Positions 8,247-19,683 of a stretch of 64,000 bases of DNA are shown piece after piece (positions within the stretch are counted from its first letter, which is position 1; every line of letters starts with the position of its first letter). The notes beneath the pieces are model-generated. The model ran no database searches, was not told where the DNA came from, and was given only the letters and a program-made list of their open reading frames with translations. The stretch lies in assembly GCF_028823535.1 (NCBI RefSeq), contig NZ_JAQIYM010000015.1, positions 1 through 64,000 of the forward strand, given 5' to 3'. Source of the DNA: Pseudomonas serbica. GTDB lineage: Bacteria > Pseudomonadota > Gammaproteobacteria > Pseudomonadales > Pseudomonadaceae. Position numbers and translations under genes: made by a program.

Positions 8247-9857
8247 ATGTTCAAGTTTTCTGCCCATGAGTATCCCTACGCCTCACAACGTCAAAGTGTC
8301 TTTGCCAAGCGCGGCATGGTCGCCGCCTCACAGCCATTGGCCGCCGAAGCCGGCATTGAAATCATGCGTCGCGGCGGCAATGCCATCGATGCCGCCATTG
8401 CCACGGCCGCGGCCCTGACGGTGGTCGAGCCCACCGGTTGCGGGATTGGCGGCGACGCCTTTGCGTTGGTCTGGACGCAAAACAAACTGCACGGCCTGAA
8501 CGCCAACGGAGCAGCCCCGCAAGCCCTGAGCATCGAGGCGGTGAAGGCGGCCGGCCACGAAAAAATGCCGCTGCATGGCTGGACACCCGTGACCGTGCCG
8601 GGTTGTCCCTCCGCCTGGGCAGAGTTGTCCACGCGTTTCGGTCGCCTGCCTTTTACGGATTTGTTGCAGCCAGCGATCAGCCTGGCGCGGGATGGTTTTC
8701 CGGTGTCGCCGGTGGTTGCGTTGCAGTGGCAAACCGCGCTGGAAGACTTCACCCCGGATCGTCAGGACGTGCTTGAAAGCTGGTTCGACACCTTTCTGAT
8801 CGATGGCCGCGCACCGCGCGCCGGCGAGCTGTTTCGCAATCCGGCCCAGGCACGCACCTTGAGCGAACTGGCGGCCACCGGTTGTGAAAGCTTTTATCGC
8901 GGCGCGCTGGCGCAACGACTGGACGCCCATTCGCGCGCCACGGGCGGCTATCTGCGCGCCAGTGATCTGCAAGACTATCGCGCCCAGTGGGTCGAGCCGA
9001 TCAAGGTCAACTACCGCGGCGTCGACGTCTGGGAGATTCCACCGAGCGGCCAGGGGCTCGTGGCCTTGATGACGCTGAAGATTCTCGAAGGTTTCGCGTT
9101 CGACCACCGTGACAGCCAACAGACCTGGCACCGTCAGCTCGAAGCCATGAAGCTCGCCTACAGCGATGGCTTGCACTACATCACCGACCCGCAGCACATG
9201 CGGGTGGCAGTGGACGACTTGCTGAGCGACGCCTATGCCAGCCAGCGCCGGGCCCAGATCGGCGAACGCGCGGCGGCACCACAACCGGGCGACCCCCATG
9301 CCAGTGGCACGGTCTACCTGGCGACCGCCGACGCCGACGGCAATATGGTTTCATTCATCCAGAGCAACTATCACGGTTTCGGCTCCGGCGTGGTGTTGCC
9401 GGACAGCGGCATCGCCCTGCAAAACCGCGGTGAGGAGTTCAGCCTTGATCCGGGTCACGCCAATTGCCTGGCACCCGGGAAAAAGACCTTTCACACCATC
9501 ATTCCCGGGTTTCTTACCAAGGACGGCGAGGCGCTGGGACCTTTTGGCGTGATGGGTGGTTACATGCAGCCCCAGGGGCACGTGCAGATGGTCATGAACC
9601 TGGTGGATTTCGGGCTCAACCCACAAGCGGCTCTGGATGCGCCGCGCTGGCAGTGGTTGGGCGAAATGAAGGTAGGCATCGAGCAGGACGCTTCGCGAGA
9701 CATGGCGGCGGCACTGGCACGTCGCGGGCACGAAGTGCAGGTGGTGTGTGATCGGACGAGTTACGGGCGTGGCCAAATCATCCTGCGCGACCCTGAAACC
9801 GGCGTGTTGTGTGGCGGGACCGAGCCGCGTGCGGACGCGCATATCGCCGTGTTTTGA
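8247..9857 (+). CDS. Gamma-glutamyltransferase family protein (YwrD-like, cytoplasmic)
   Basis: A 536-residue Ntn-hydrolase of the gamma-glutamyltransferase family. The precursor is normally cleaved before a catalytic Thr, here Thr355 in HASGTVYLATAD. Other family motifs are GGNAIDAAIATAAALTVVEP, GCGIGGDAFALV and the C-terminal GVMGGYMQPQGH. There is no signal peptide, unlike classical periplasmic Ggt, so it should act on compounds already imported, probably by the ABC transporter just upstream (31-bp gap). The substrate is unknown. Confidence 0.88.
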   Translation: MFKFSAHEYPYASQRQSVFAKRGMVAASQPLAAEAGIEIMRRGGNAIDAAIATAAALTVVEPTGCGIGGDAFALVWTQNKLHGLNANGAAPQALSIEAVKAAGHEKMPLHGWTPVTVPGCPSAWAELSTRFGRLPFTDLLQPAISLARDGFPVSPVVALQWQTALEDFTPDRQDVLESWFDTFLIDGRAPRAGELFRNPAQARTLSELAATGCESFYRGALAQRLDAHSRATGGYLRASDLQDYRAQWVEPIKVNYRGVDVWEIPPSGQGLVALMTLKILEGFAFDHRDSQQTWHRQLEAMKLAYSDGLHYITDPQHMRVAVDDLLSDAYASQRRAQIGERAAAPQPGDPHASGTVYLATADADGNMVSFIQSNYHGFGSGVVLPDSGIALQNRGEEFSLDPGHANCLAPGKKTFHTIIPGFLTKDGEALGPFGVMGGYMQPQGHVQMVMNLVDFGLNPQAALDAPRWQWLGEMKVGIEQDASRDMAAALARRGHEVQVVCDRTSYGRGQIILRDPETGVLCGGTEPRADAHIAVF

Positions 9858-10061
9858 TAATCTGAGGGGGGCGTCTTCCCTGACGCCGTCGCAGCTTAGA
9901 GATTATGCGATTGATTCTCAAGTGCTATTTTGCCATCAGTTTGCCCCAATGCCATGAGGCTTCTCTTGCCAACTGATATTCTTTTGATATGATCCGCGCC
10001 ATTGAATTTGCGACACTTACAGACTTCATTAGCCTGAAGCCATAAGCCAGATAACTGGCAA
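9858..10061. other. Intergenic stretch without a gene
   Basis: No credible coding frame is seen. A short hairpin GGCGTC-ttccct-GACGCC (9870-9887) follows the gamma-glutamyltransferase gene but lacks a T-run, so it is only a weak terminator candidate. The stretch ends at the PrrF terminator. Confidence 0.5.
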
Positions 10062-10173
10062 AAAAAAGACCCGGCAAAAAGCCGGGTCAAAAACCGTGAT
10101 TAGCCTGATGAGGAGATAGTCCAGGAGACCGACCTAAGGTCACCTGGTCCATCGACTGATCTCGCGACCAGCT
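10062..10173 (-). ncRNA. prrF: PrrF iron-responsive small RNA
   Basis: On the minus strand the transcript would start near 10173 (AGCTGGTCGCGAGATCAG) and end in a strong terminator, GACCCGGC-TTTTT-GCCGGGTC with a T7 run (10061-10088). The internal CTCCTCATCAGGCTAATCACG is the target-pairing core I know from Pseudomonas PrrF RNAs. TTGACT-N16-TATTAT forms the promoter and a Fur box overlaps it. PrrF is made when iron is scarce and, with Hfq, represses non-essential iron proteins such as SodB and TCA enzymes. I cannot tell whether this is the prrF1 or prrF2 locus. Confidence 0.85.
10068..10088 (-). terminator. PrrF intrinsic terminator
   Basis: GACCCGGC (10068-10075), loop of five A, GCCGGGTC (10081-10088). 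On the minus strand it is followed by seven T (10061-10067). Confidence 0.9.
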
Positions 10174-10175
10174 GG

Positions 10176-10194
10176 TGCAATAATAATCATTCTC
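10176..10194 (-). promoter_or_regulatory. Fur box overlapping the prrF promoter
   Basis: The minus strand reads GAGAATGATTATTATTGCA, matching 13 of 19 positions of the Fur consensus GATAATGATAATCATTATC by eye. It covers the -10 box of prrF, as expected for iron-dependent repression. Confidence 0.8.
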
Positions 10195-10267
10195 GTTTGC
10201 AAGTCAAACGATTTTCCCTGCGCGCCAGGAAAATTCTTTCCTGTCCCTTCGCTTCTGCCTCTTCTCG

Positions 10268-10609
10268 CTAGAGTTTCTTGCCGCCCTCCAGGGAGCGGTT
10301 CACCATTGCCTTTGCCATGTCGATCATATGCACGGTCGAGAGCGCCAGGTCCCTATGCGAACCGTGCAGGTGGCTCGCTGACTCATAGGCAGTGGCGGCG
10401 GCGCAACGTAGCAGCCCGGAAGCATGCACCAGGGCTTCCTCGATACTGACGTTACGGTTTACGTCAAAGAAATGCTCCTGCACCCCTTCCTCTGCAACAG
10501 CTGGTTTCAAGTAGTAATCCAGTGCTCGCTGTGCGGCTGCGGAGCCCAGGGGGGTGTTGAGGGACGTATCGATTTGCAGGTCGGGCAAGTCATTGCTGGG
10601 TATATTCAT
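10268..10609 (-). CDS. DUF6124 (formerly DUF3077) family protein
   Basis: A 113-residue soluble protein of a family restricted, as far as I know, to pseudomonads. The conserved core is SIEEALVHASGLLRCAAATA followed by a charged stretch and STVHMIDMAKAMVNRSLEG. Function is unknown. It is divergent from the CI/PrtR-like regulator gene across a 129-bp gap containing palindromes, so that regulator may control it. PrrF lies downstream on the same strand but has its own promoter. Confidence 0.8.
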   Translation of the reverse strand: MNIPSNDLPDLQIDTSLNTPLGSAAAQRALDYYLKPAVAEEGVQEHFFDVNRNVSIEEALVHASGLLRCAAATAYESASHLHGSHRDLALSTVHMIDMAKAMVNRSLEGGKKL

Positions 10610-10655
10610 GATTAAAGCGAGCTCCGTGATAAATTCAGGTCCGTGAACTCATCCT

Positions 10656-10691
10656 AATACGTTACGTATTTGTGACAATAGTATTAATACT
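10656..10691. promoter_or_regulatory. Two palindromes in the divergent promoter region, candidate operators
   Basis: AATACGTTACGTATT (10656-10670) is a near-perfect palindrome, and AGTATTAATACT (10680-10691) is a perfect 12-bp palindrome. Both lie between the DUF6124 gene and the CI-like regulator, a natural place for its operators. Confidence 0.55.
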
Positions 10692-10738
10692 ACATTTTGT
10701 GTTTTGTTGGGCGAGGGCCGCCACGTATCGTGCCGCAC

Positions 10739-11377
10739 ATGGATAAATGGATAGAATTGGTCAAGGCCAAGATGAGTGAGCTCAAGATCACTCAGGAAAT
10801 ACTCGCCGACCGCCTCGGGATGTCCCAGGGCGGCATCGGGCATTGGTTGACGAAACGCCGTCAGCCCGGCATCGACGACATGAATCGTGTCCTGCAGGCG
10901 CTGGGCCTGGGCTTTCTCGAAGTGGCGCTGGTGATTCGCGAGCCTGCGCACGAACAGGACGACGAGGTTTGCCTGACGCAAAAGTACAACCCGTACTTTC
11001 GCTACCCAGTCAGTGACTGGCGGGACACCGCGCAGGTGCGCGATGGGGAGCAGGCGCCGTACCGTTTCGAACTGTCCGACTACCACGCCCAGGGGGCGGC
11101 GTTCTGGCTGACGGTGGTTGGCGATGCCATGACCGCACCCAGTGGCCCCAGCGTAGCCGAGGGCATGTTGATCCTGGTGGACCCGGACGTTGAAGCCGTG
11201 CCGGGCAAACTGGTGATCGCGCAATGGTCCGACAGCAATGAGGCGATCTTCCGCAAGATGAGCGAAGAGGGCGGGCAGCGTTACCTGGTCCCGCTCAATC
11301 CGACCTATCCGAAAAGCCTGTTCACCGAAGAATGCCGAATCATCGGCGTGGTAGTCCAGGCCACCGTGAAGTTCTAG
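10739..11377 (+). CDS. CI/PrtR-like repressor (XRE HTH plus S24 peptidase-like domain)
   Basis: A 212-residue two-domain regulator. The HTH_XRE domain is at residues about 5-60 (KITQEILADRLGMSQGGIGH), and an S24/LexA-like C-terminal domain covers about 90-210. In the S24 motif the sequence is VVGDAMTAPSG: Ala130 (codon gcc) stands where CI/LexA-type proteins have the catalytic Ser. The candidate Lys is present (IFRKM, Lys173). It may therefore not self-cleave and could respond to something other than RecA. The ATG at 10739 aligns with the HTH start; no strong ribosome binding site is visible. Confidence 0.85.
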   Translation: MDKWIELVKAKMSELKITQEILADRLGMSQGGIGHWLTKRRQPGIDDMNRVLQALGLGFLEVALVIREPAHEQDDEVCLTQKYNPYFRYPVSDWRDTAQVRDGEQAPYRFELSDYHAQGAAFWLTVVGDAMTAPSGPSVAEGMLILVDPDVEAVPGKLVIAQWSDSNEAIFRKMSEEGGQRYLVPLNPTYPKSLFTEECRIIGVVVQATVKF

Positions 11378-11416
11378 CCAGGCCGGTCCGCGCCATGCGC
11401 AGGACCGACCTTGTGG

Positions 11417-13371
<1,955 letters not shown>

Positions 13372-13372
<1 letters not shown>

Positions 13373-14193
13373 CAACGCGGCTCCTTGGTGGTGGTTGCGG
13401 CTTGCCAGCTCGGCGGACGTTTTTGCAGGAAGGCGCGCAGGCCCTCCTGGCCTTCGGCGCTGACGCGGATGCGGGCGATGGCGTTCTCGGTGTAGCGACG
13501 CAGGGACGGAGTCAACGTGCCGTCGCCGACTTCACGCAGCAAGTCCTTGCTGGCGCGCATGGCGGCGGGGCTGTTGAGCAGCAGGTTGTCGATCCATTGT
13601 TGGATTTTCTGTTCCAGCTCGGCGCTCGGGTAGCTCTCCGACAGCAGGCCGAGTTCCCGTGCCCGTTGGCCGCCGAAACGTTCGGCGGTCAGGGCATAGC
13701 GTCGCGTCGCGCGCTCGCCGATGGCTTGCACCACGAACGGGCTGATCACCGCCGGCGCCAGGCCGATGCGCACTTCCGACAGGCAGAACTGCGCGTCATC
13801 GGCGCCAATGGCCATGTCGCAGCAACTGATCAGGCCCAGCGCGCCACCGAAGGCTGCACCTTGCACCACCGCCAGGGTCGGGACTTTCAGCTTGGCGAGG
13901 TTGTACATCAGCTCCGCCAGTTCCCGGGCGTCGTCGAGGTTGGTGGCGTAGTCGAGTTCAGCCGACTGCTGCATCCAGGCCAGGTCGGCACCCGCGCTGA
14001 AGTGTTTGCCACGGCCACGCACGATCAGGAATCGCAGGCTGGCATCGCTGGCCACTTTGTCCAGGGCAAGGATCAGTTCGCGGATCATCTCGGCGTTGAA
14101 GGCGTTGTTCTTTTCTTCACGGCTGAGCCACAGCGTGGCAAAGCCACGAGGGTCGGTCAGCAGTTCGAGGGTGTTGAAGTCGCTCATATTCAT
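13372..14193 (-). CDS. liuC: Methylglutaconyl-CoA hydratase (crotonase family)
   Basis: A 273-residue enoyl-CoA hydratase/isomerase fold protein. The oxyanion-hole segments are GRGKHFSAGADLAWMQ (near residue 65) and QGAAFGGALGLISCCDMAIG (near 110-130), followed by ADDAQFCLSEVRIGLAPAVI. It hydrates 3-methylglutaconyl-CoA to HMG-CoA. The assignment rests on its place between liuB and liuD. Either the ATG at 14193 or the one at 14187 could start it; GGAG lies upstream of both. Confidence 0.92.
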
Positions 14194-14210
14194 CCGTCTC
14201 CACGGTCCTT

Positions 14211-14297
14211 GTGGGAGCGGGCTTGCTCGCGAAGAACGATAACGCGGTGCATCAGATGAACCGCGGCGAATCCTTCGCGAGCAAGCCCGCTCCCACA
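14211..14297. repeat. REP inverted pair between liuB and liuC
   Basis: GTGGGAGCGGGCTTGCTCGCG and its complement flank a ~45-bp centre. It lies within the liu operon, where it may affect mRNA processing or partial termination. Confidence 0.85.
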
Positions 14298-14302
14298 GAA
14301 AA

Positions 14303-15910
14303 TCACATCCGGAACACGCCGAAGCGGCTCGATTCGATTGGCGCGTTCAGCGACGCGGACAAGGCCAGTGCCAGCACGTCGCGGGTCTGGGCCGGGTCGA
14401 TGACGCCGTCATCCCACAGGCGCGCGCTGGAGTAGTAGGGGTGGCCCTGCTCTTCGTACTGGTCGAGGATTGGTTGCTTGATCTCGGCTTCCTGCTCGGC
14501 GCTGAAGCCCTGGCCGGCTCGCTCGGCCTGCTCGCGCTTGACCTGCACCAGTACGCCCGCCGCCTGTTCGGCACCCATCACGCCGATGCGCGCATTCGGC
14601 CACATCCACAAGAAGCGTGGATCGTAGGCACGGCCGCACATACCGTAGTTACCGGCACCGAAGCTGCCGCCGATGATCACGGTGAATTTCGGCACCTTGG
14701 CACAGGCCACCGCGGTCACCAGTTTCGCGCCGTGCTTGGCGATGCCGCCGGCTTCATATTTCTGGCCGACCATGAAGCCGGTGATGTTTTGCAGGAACAA
14801 CAGTGGGATACCGCGCTGGCACGCCAGCTCGATGAAGTGCGCGCCTTTCTGCGCGGCTTCGGCGAACAGGATGCCGTTGTTGGCGAGAATGGCGATCGGA
14901 TAACCGTGCAGGTAGGCAAACCCGCACACCAATGTCGTCCCGAACAAGGCCTTGAACTCGTCGAACACCGAACCGTCCACCAGCCGCGCGATGACTTCGC
15001 GCACGTCGAACGGTTGCTTGGCATCGGCCGGCACCACACCGTACAACTCGTCGCTGGCATAGAGCGGGGCGATGGGGGTGCGTTGCTGCACTTCACCCTG
15101 CTTGCGCCAGTTGAGATTGGCGACGCTGCGCCGGGCCAGGGCCAGGGCATGTTCATCACTTTCGGCGTAATGGTCGGCCACACCGGAAATCTTGCAGTGC
15201 ACATCGGCCCCGCCAAGGTCTTCGGCGCTGACCACTTCGCCCGTTGCGGCTTTCACCAGCGGTGGGCCGGCGAGGAAGATCGTCGCCTGCTCGCGCACCA
15301 TGATCGCCTCGTCGGCCATGGCCGGTACGTAGGCGCCGCCCGCGGTGCAGGAGCCCATGACCACGGCAATCTGCGCAATGCCCATTGCGCTCATGTTGGC
15401 CTGGTTGAAGAAGATCCGGCCGAAGTGCTCGCGGTCCGGAAACACTTCGTCCTGGCGCGGCAGGTTGGCGCCGCCCGAGTCCACCAGGTAGATGCACGGC
15501 AAGCGGTTTTGCTGGGCAATCGTCTGGGCGCGCAGGTGCTTTTTCACCGTGAGCGGGTAGTACGAGCCGCCTTTTACCGTGGCATCGTTGGCGACGATCA
15601 TGCATTCGACGCCTTCTACCCGGCCGATCCCGGCAATCACGCCGGCGGCAGGCACGTCTTCGCCGTACACCTCGTAGGCCGCCAGCTGGCTGATTTCCAG
15701 AAACGGCGAACCCGGGTCGAGCAGACGGTTGATGCGCTCGCGGGGCAGCAGTTTGCCGCGGGAGGTGTGGCGTTCTTGCGCTTTCGGGCCGCCACCTTGC
15801 GCCACTTGGGCCAGCAGGGTGTGCAGGGCGTCGACCTGTTTGAGCATCGCCGCGCTGTTGGCCGCGAACTCCGCTGAACGGGGGTTGAGCTGGGTATGCA
15901 GGATAGCCAT
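14303..15910 (-). CDS. liuB: Methylcrotonyl-CoA carboxylase, carboxyltransferase beta subunit
   Basis: A 535-residue carboxyltransferase. N- and C-terminal crotonase-like halves are visible: acyl-CoA binding segment [19 protein letters not shown] (near residue 145) and carboxybiotin-side [20 protein letters not shown] (near residue 425). It moves the carboxyl group from LiuD-biotin to 3-methylcrotonyl-CoA. It follows liuA after 12 bases. Confidence 0.95.
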   Translation of the reverse strand: MAILHTQLNPRSAEFAANSAAMLKQVDALHTLLAQVAQGGGPKAQERHTSRGKLLPRERINRLLDPGSPFLEISQLAAYEVYGEDVPAAGVIAGIGRVEGVECMIVANDATVKGGSYYPLTVKKHLRAQTIAQQNRLPCIYLVDSGGANLPRQDEVFPDREHFGRIFFNQANMSAMGIAQIAVVMGSCTAGGAYVPAMADEAIMVREQATIFLAGPPLVKAATGEVVSAEDLGGADVHCKISGVADHYAESDEHALALARRSVANLNWRKQGEVQQRTPIAPLYASDELYGVVPADAKQPFDVREVIARLVDGSVFDEFKALFGTTLVCGFAYLHGYPIAILANNGILFAEAAQKGAHFIELACQRGIPLLFLQNITGFMVGQKYEAGGIAKHGAKLVTAVACAKVPKFTVIIGGSFGAGNYGMCGRAYDPRFLWMWPNARIGVMGAEQAAGVLVQVKREQAERAGQGFSAEQEAEIKQPILDQYEEQGHPYYSSARLWDDGVIDPAQTRDVLALALSASLNAPIESSRFGVFRM

Positions 15911-15922
15911 GGACAGCTCCGT

Positions 15923-17086
15923 TTAGCGGGTTTCGTTGAACAGTTCGCGCCCGATCAGCATGCGACGGATCTCACTGGTACCGGCGCCGATTTCGTACAG
16001 CTTGGCGTCACGCAACAGACGACCAGCCGGGAATTCGTTGATGTAGCCGTTGCCGCCGAGAATCTGGATCGCGTCGAGGGCCATTTGCGTGGCGCGCTCG
16101 GCGCTGTAGAGGATCACGCCGGCAGCGTCCTTGCGGGTGGTCTCGCCGCGCTCGCAGGCCTGGGCCACCGCATAGAGATAGGCGCGGCTGGCGTTGAGCT
16201 GGGTGTACATGTCGGCGACCTTGCCCTGGATCAGCTGGAATTCGCCGATGCTCTGGCCGAACTGCTTGCGGTCGTGGATGTACGGCACGATCAGGTCCAT
16301 GCAGGCCTGCATGATCCCGGTCGGGCCGCCGGACAGCACGACGCGCTCGTAGTCGAGGCCACTCATCAGTACCTTCACGCCGCCGTTGAGCACGCCGAGG
16401 ATGTTTTCCTGCGGCACTTCGACGTCATCGAAGAACAATTCGCAGGTGTTCGAACCGCGCATGCCGAGCTTGTCGAACTTGTTGCTGCGGCTGAAGCCTT
16501 TCCAGTCACGTTCGACGATGAAGGCAGTGATGCCGTGTGGGCCTTTTTCCAGGTCAGTCTTGGCGTAGATCACGTAGGTGTTGGCGTCCGGACCGTTGGT
16601 GATCCAGGTCTTGCTGCCGTTGAGCACGTACTTGTCGCCACGTTTGTCGGCGCGCAGCTTCATCGAGACCACGTCGGAACCGGCGTTCGGTTCACTCATG
16701 GCCAGGGCGCCGATGTGTTCGCCGCTGATCAGCTTGGGCAGGTACCTGGATTTCTGTTCGTGGTTGCCGTTGCGGTTGATCTGGTTGACGCAGAGATTGG
16801 AGTGAGCACCGTAGGACAATGCGACCGAGGCCGAGCCACGGCTGATTTCTTCCATGGCGACCACGTGCGCCAGGTAACCCAGGCCGGCACCGCCGTACTC
16901 TTCCGGCACGGTGATGCCCAGCAGGCCCATGTCGCCGAATTTGCGCCACAGGTCGGCGGGGAACAGGTTGTCGATGTCGATCTGAGCGGCGCGCGGGGCG
17001 ATCTCCTTGGCGACGAAGGACTGGACCTGATCGCGCAGCATGTCGATGGTTTCACCGAGGGCAAAGTTCAGGGATGGGTAGCTCAT
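15923..17086 (-). CDS. liuA: Isovaleryl-CoA dehydrogenase
   Basis: A 387-residue acyl-CoA dehydrogenase, the first enzyme of the cluster (isovaleryl-CoA to 3-methylcrotonyl-CoA, FAD dependent). FAD/substrate segments are [18 protein letters not shown] and [14 protein letters not shown], and the C-terminal signature is [20 protein letters not shown]. The [10 protein letters not shown] segment is where isovaleryl-CoA dehydrogenases carry the catalytic Glu, unlike most relatives. LiuR palindromes lie just upstream of its start. Confidence 0.95.
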   Translation of the reverse strand: MSYPSLNFALGETIDMLRDQVQSFVAKEIAPRAAQIDIDNLFPADLWRKFGDMGLLGITVPEEYGGAGLGYLAHVVAMEEISRGSASVALSYGAHSNLCVNQINRNGNHEQKSRYLPKLISGEHIGALAMSEPNAGSDVVSMKLRADKRGDKYVLNGSKTWITNGPDANTYVIYAKTDLEKGPHGITAFIVERDWKGFSRSNKFDKLGMRGSNTCELFFDDVEVPQENILGVLNGGVKVLMSGLDYERVVLSGGPTGIMQACMDLIVPYIHDRKQFGQSIGEFQLIQGKVADMYTQLNASRAYLYAVAQACERGETTRKDAAGVILYSAERATQMALDAIQILGGNGYINEFPAGRLLRDAKLYEIGAGTSEIRRMLIGRELFNETR

Positions 17087-17141
17087 GGGTCACCTTTTGG
17101 CATTTTTGTAGGGTGGGGAGGGCAGTGATTCAGCTCTCACC

Positions 17142-17157
17142 TTTACGTTAACGTAAA
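17142..17157. promoter_or_regulatory. LiuR operator 1
   Basis: TTTACGTTAACGTAAA is a perfect 16-bp palindrome 55 bp upstream of liuA. It resembles the site upstream of liuR (21231-21246), pointing to the MerR-type regulator LiuR. Confidence 0.8.
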
Positions 17158-17184
17158 CCTGTGACGAAAGGCTGTCAATCGCCC

Positions 17185-17200
17185 TTTACGTTAACGTCAA
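17185..17200. promoter_or_regulatory. LiuR operator 2
   Basis: TTTACGTTAACGTCAA has one mismatch in symmetry and lies 43 bp from operator 1. It falls between liuA and the divergent synthetase gene and may serve either direction. Confidence 0.75.
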
Positions 17201-17229
17201 CTTGAGCGAGAGTAGGGGCATTGAAACCT

Positions 17230-17320
17230 GTAGGAGCGGGCTTGCCCGCGAAGGCGTCGGATCTGTCGACATCAGTGTAGAGCGTGCTGGCCTCTTCGCT
17301 GGCAAGCCAGCTCCTGCAGG
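17230..17320. repeat. REP inverted pair
   Basis: GTAGGAGCGGGCTTGCCCGCG is mirrored by CGCTGGCAAGCCAGCTCCTGC. It lies between the LiuR operators and the acyl-CoA synthetase start. Confidence 0.8.
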
Positions 17321-17360
17321 GACCATTCGTAGCCCATTAATAAAGACAATAGGGGTCGTC

Positions 17361-19058
17361 ATGGATCAACCCAGTGCAAGCCCGCAACGCAGTTACACCC
17401 GTGGTTCCCAGGACAAAGCCTTGCTGGCGATGACCATCGGCCAGGCGTTCGACAACACGGTCGCGCAATACCCGGACGGAGAGGCGCTGGTGGTGCGCCA
17501 TCAACAGCTGCGCTACACCTGGCGGCAACTGGCGGATGCGGCAGACTTGCATGCCAGGGCGCTGCTGGCGCTGGGTCTGCAGGCCGGTGACCGGCTGGGC
17601 ATCTGGGCTCCAAACTGCGCCCAGTGGTGCATCACGCAGATTGCCACGGCGAAAATCGGCGTGATCCTGGTCAACATCAACCCGGCCTACCGCAGTTCCG
17701 AACTCGAATACGTATTGAAGCAGTCCGGCTGTCAATGGCTGGTCAGCGCCGGGGCGTTCAAGACCTCCGACTATCACGCCATGCTGCAGGGCCTGGTGCC
17801 GGAACTGGCGGAGCAATCCATCGGCAAATTGCACAGCGAGCGCCTGCCGGATTTGCGTGGGGTGATCAGCCTGGATGCACAGCCTCCCGTCGGTTTCCTG
17901 CCGTGGTCGCAACTGACCGATCTGGCGGGCAGCATATCGGTTGAGCAGTTGCACGAACGTCAAGCCAGCCTGAACTTCGATCAGGCGGTGAACATCCAGT
18001 ACACCTCCGGCACGACAGGTTTCCCCAAGGGCGCGACCCTCAGTCACTACAACATTCTCAACAATGGCTACATGGTCGGCGAAAGCCTGGGCCTGAGCAA
18101 CGTCGACCGGCTGGTGATCCCGGTGCCGTTGTACCACTGCTTCGGCATGGTCATGGGCAACCTCGGCTGCATCACCCACGGCAGCACCATGATCTATCCC
18201 AACGACGCGTTCGATCCGCTGTTGACCCTCAGCACCGTCGCCGAAGAACAGGCCACCGCGTTGTATGGCGTGCCGACCATGTTCATCGCCATGCTCGATC
18301 AACCCCAGCGCGCCGATTTCGACTTGTCGAGCCTGCGCACCGGGATCATGGCCGGTGCCACCTGTCCGATCGAAGTCATGCGCCGGGTTATCAGCGAAAT
18401 GCACATGAGCGAAGTGCAGATCGCCTACGGCATGACTGAAACCAGCCCGGTGTCGTTGCAGACCGGTCCGTCGGACGACTTGGAGTTGCGCGTGACCACG
18501 GTCGGCCGTACCCAGCCACAGCTGGAAAGCAAAATCATCGACGAAGCGGGCAACCTGGTGCCCCGTGGCACCATCGGTGAGCTGTGTACGCGCGGTTACA
18601 GCGTGATGCTCGGTTACTGGAACAACCCGCAAGGCACGGCCGAAGCCATCGACCAGGCCGGCTGGATGCACACCGGTGACCTGGCGAGCATGAATGACGA
18701 GGGATACGTGTGCATTGCCGGGCGTAACAAGGACATGATCATCCGTGGCGGCGAGAACATTTATCCGCGCGAACTGGAAGAGTTCTTCTTCACTCACCCT
18801 GCGGTGGCCGACGTGCAGGTGATCGGCATTCCTTGCTCGCGTTATGGCGAAGAGATCGTTGCCTGGATCAAGTTCCACCCCGGCCACAGTGCCACTGAGC
18901 AGGAGCTGCAAGCCTGGTGCAAGGAGCGCATCGCGCACTTCAAGACGCCGCGTTACTTCAAGTTCGTGGAAGAGTTTCCAATGACGGTGACGGGCAAGAT
19001 CCAGAAATTCCGCATGCGCGAGATCAGCGTCGAGGAACTGCGTAGCAAGCAAGGCTGA
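17361..19058 (+). CDS. Fatty acyl-CoA synthetase (AMP-binding) of the liu cluster
   Basis: A 565-residue AMP-forming acyl-CoA ligase. The adenylation motifs are in order: [11 protein letters not shown] (phosphate loop), [34 protein letters not shown] (hinge) and the catalytic-Lys segment [14 protein letters not shown]. The ATG at 17361 is used; the frame upstream runs through a REP. Divergent from liuA and near two LiuR sites, it probably activates isovalerate, acetoacetate or a related branched acid, but the substrate is not determined. Confidence 0.88.
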   Translation: MDQPSASPQRSYTRGSQDKALLAMTIGQAFDNTVAQYPDGEALVVRHQQLRYTWRQLADAADLHARALLALGLQAGDRLGIWAPNCAQWCITQIATAKIGVILVNINPAYRSSELEYVLKQSGCQWLVSAGAFKTSDYHAMLQGLVPELAEQSIGKLHSERLPDLRGVISLDAQPPVGFLPWSQLTDLAGSISVEQLHERQASLNFDQAVNIQYTSGTTGFPKGATLSHYNILNNGYMVGESLGLSNVDRLVIPVPLYHCFGMVMGNLGCITHGSTMIYPNDAFDPLLTLSTVAEEQATALYGVPTMFIAMLDQPQRADFDLSSLRTGIMAGATCPIEVMRRVISEMHMSEVQIAYGMTETSPVSLQTGPSDDLELRVTTVGRTQPQLESKIIDEAGNLVPRGTIGELCTRGYSVMLGYWNNPQGTAEAIDQAGWMHTGDLASMNDEGYVCIAGRNKDMIIRGGENIYPRELEEFFFTHPAVADVQVIGIPCSRYGEEIVAWIKFHPGHSATEQELQAWCKERIAHFKTPRYFKFVEEFPMTVTGKIQKFRMREISVEELRSKQG

Positions 19059-19072
19059 CCACAATCCACTTA

Positions 19073-19158
19073 TGGGAGCGGGCTTGCTCGCGAAGGCGGC
19101 GTATCGGTCGATACATGCATTGACTGACTCACCGCCTTCGCGAGCAAGCCCGCTCCCA
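19073..19158. repeat. REP inverted pair
   Basis: TGGGAGCGGGCTTGCTCGCG is mirrored by CGCGAGCAAGCCCGCTCCCA, directly after the synthetase gene. Confidence 0.85.
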
Positions 19159-19197
19159 AAGGGGGGAGGTGCTGGAAACACAAACGCCAGACAGCAC

Positions 19198-19222
19198 AAA
19201 GGGGAGCCGAGGCTCCCCTTTA
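19198..19222. terminator. Shared bidirectional terminator of the synthetase gene and crcY
   Basis: AAAGGGGAGCC-ga-GGCTCCCCTTT is a strong stem readable from both strands. It would end crcY on the minus strand and the synthetase transcript on the plus strand. Confidence 0.8.
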
Positions 19223-19577
19223 ATTTTCGTTGCGCGTGCTCTTTTTTTATTATTGAGGGGCGGTCTGTTGTTGTTTTTGGTGACCGTTGACCCTTTACCG
19301 CTGTTTTTGTCGATCCCCATCCGGGATCAAGAGCAAACGTATTTTTTTGAGCGCTGATCTACTTTTTCGCTGAGCGATCCAACCAGTTCGGGAGCTACCT
19401 GAAGGTAGTTTTATTGTTCTCTGCCCGGTTGCGGGTAACTCCGAAAAGCACCCTGAAAAGCACATCCTCTCCAAAAAAATCTGTTAGCTGCGTCTCTGCC
19501 GTGTTGTTTTTGTTATGTCAGAGTCGTTACGTCTTGTTTTTATTGGGGTTGTCGCAATTTTTTTATTCTTGTTGTGC
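19198..19577 (-). ncRNA. crcY: CrcY catabolite-repression sponge RNA (CrcZ family)
   Basis: On the minus strand a transcript of about 380 nt would start GCACAACAAGAATAAA and end at the GGGGAGCC hairpin. It carries six AAnAAnAA motifs (plus coordinates 19247-19254, 19268-19275, 19411-19418, 19504-19514, 19534-19544, 19566-19573), the Hfq/Crc sequestering elements of this family. A sigma-54 promoter sits at the right distance upstream. The position downstream of mvaB matches crcY of P. putida as I remember it. Made under CbrB control, such RNAs titrate Hfq/Crc and relieve catabolite repression. No coding frame is credible here. Confidence 0.85.
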
Positions 19578-19586
19578 GATAGATAT

Positions 19587-19602
19587 AGCAGGAGCCGTGC
19601 CA
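19587..19602 (-). promoter_or_regulatory. Sigma-54 promoter of crcY
   Basis: The minus strand reads TGGCACG-GCTC-CTGCT, with GG and GC at the -24/-12 positions of the consensus TGGCACG-N4-TTGCW. The predicted start is near 19577. Confidence 0.85.
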
Positions 19603-19683
19603 ACTTTAAAAACTCCTTTAAAATCAAGTGGTTGAGATTTTCTGGATTTTTCCAGCATGGCAGAACCAGACATTTTGTTTCCG

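Noticed and set aside
9861-9890. Terminator after the gamma-glutamyltransferase gene
   Set aside because: The stem GGCGTC/GACGCC is short and has no T-run.
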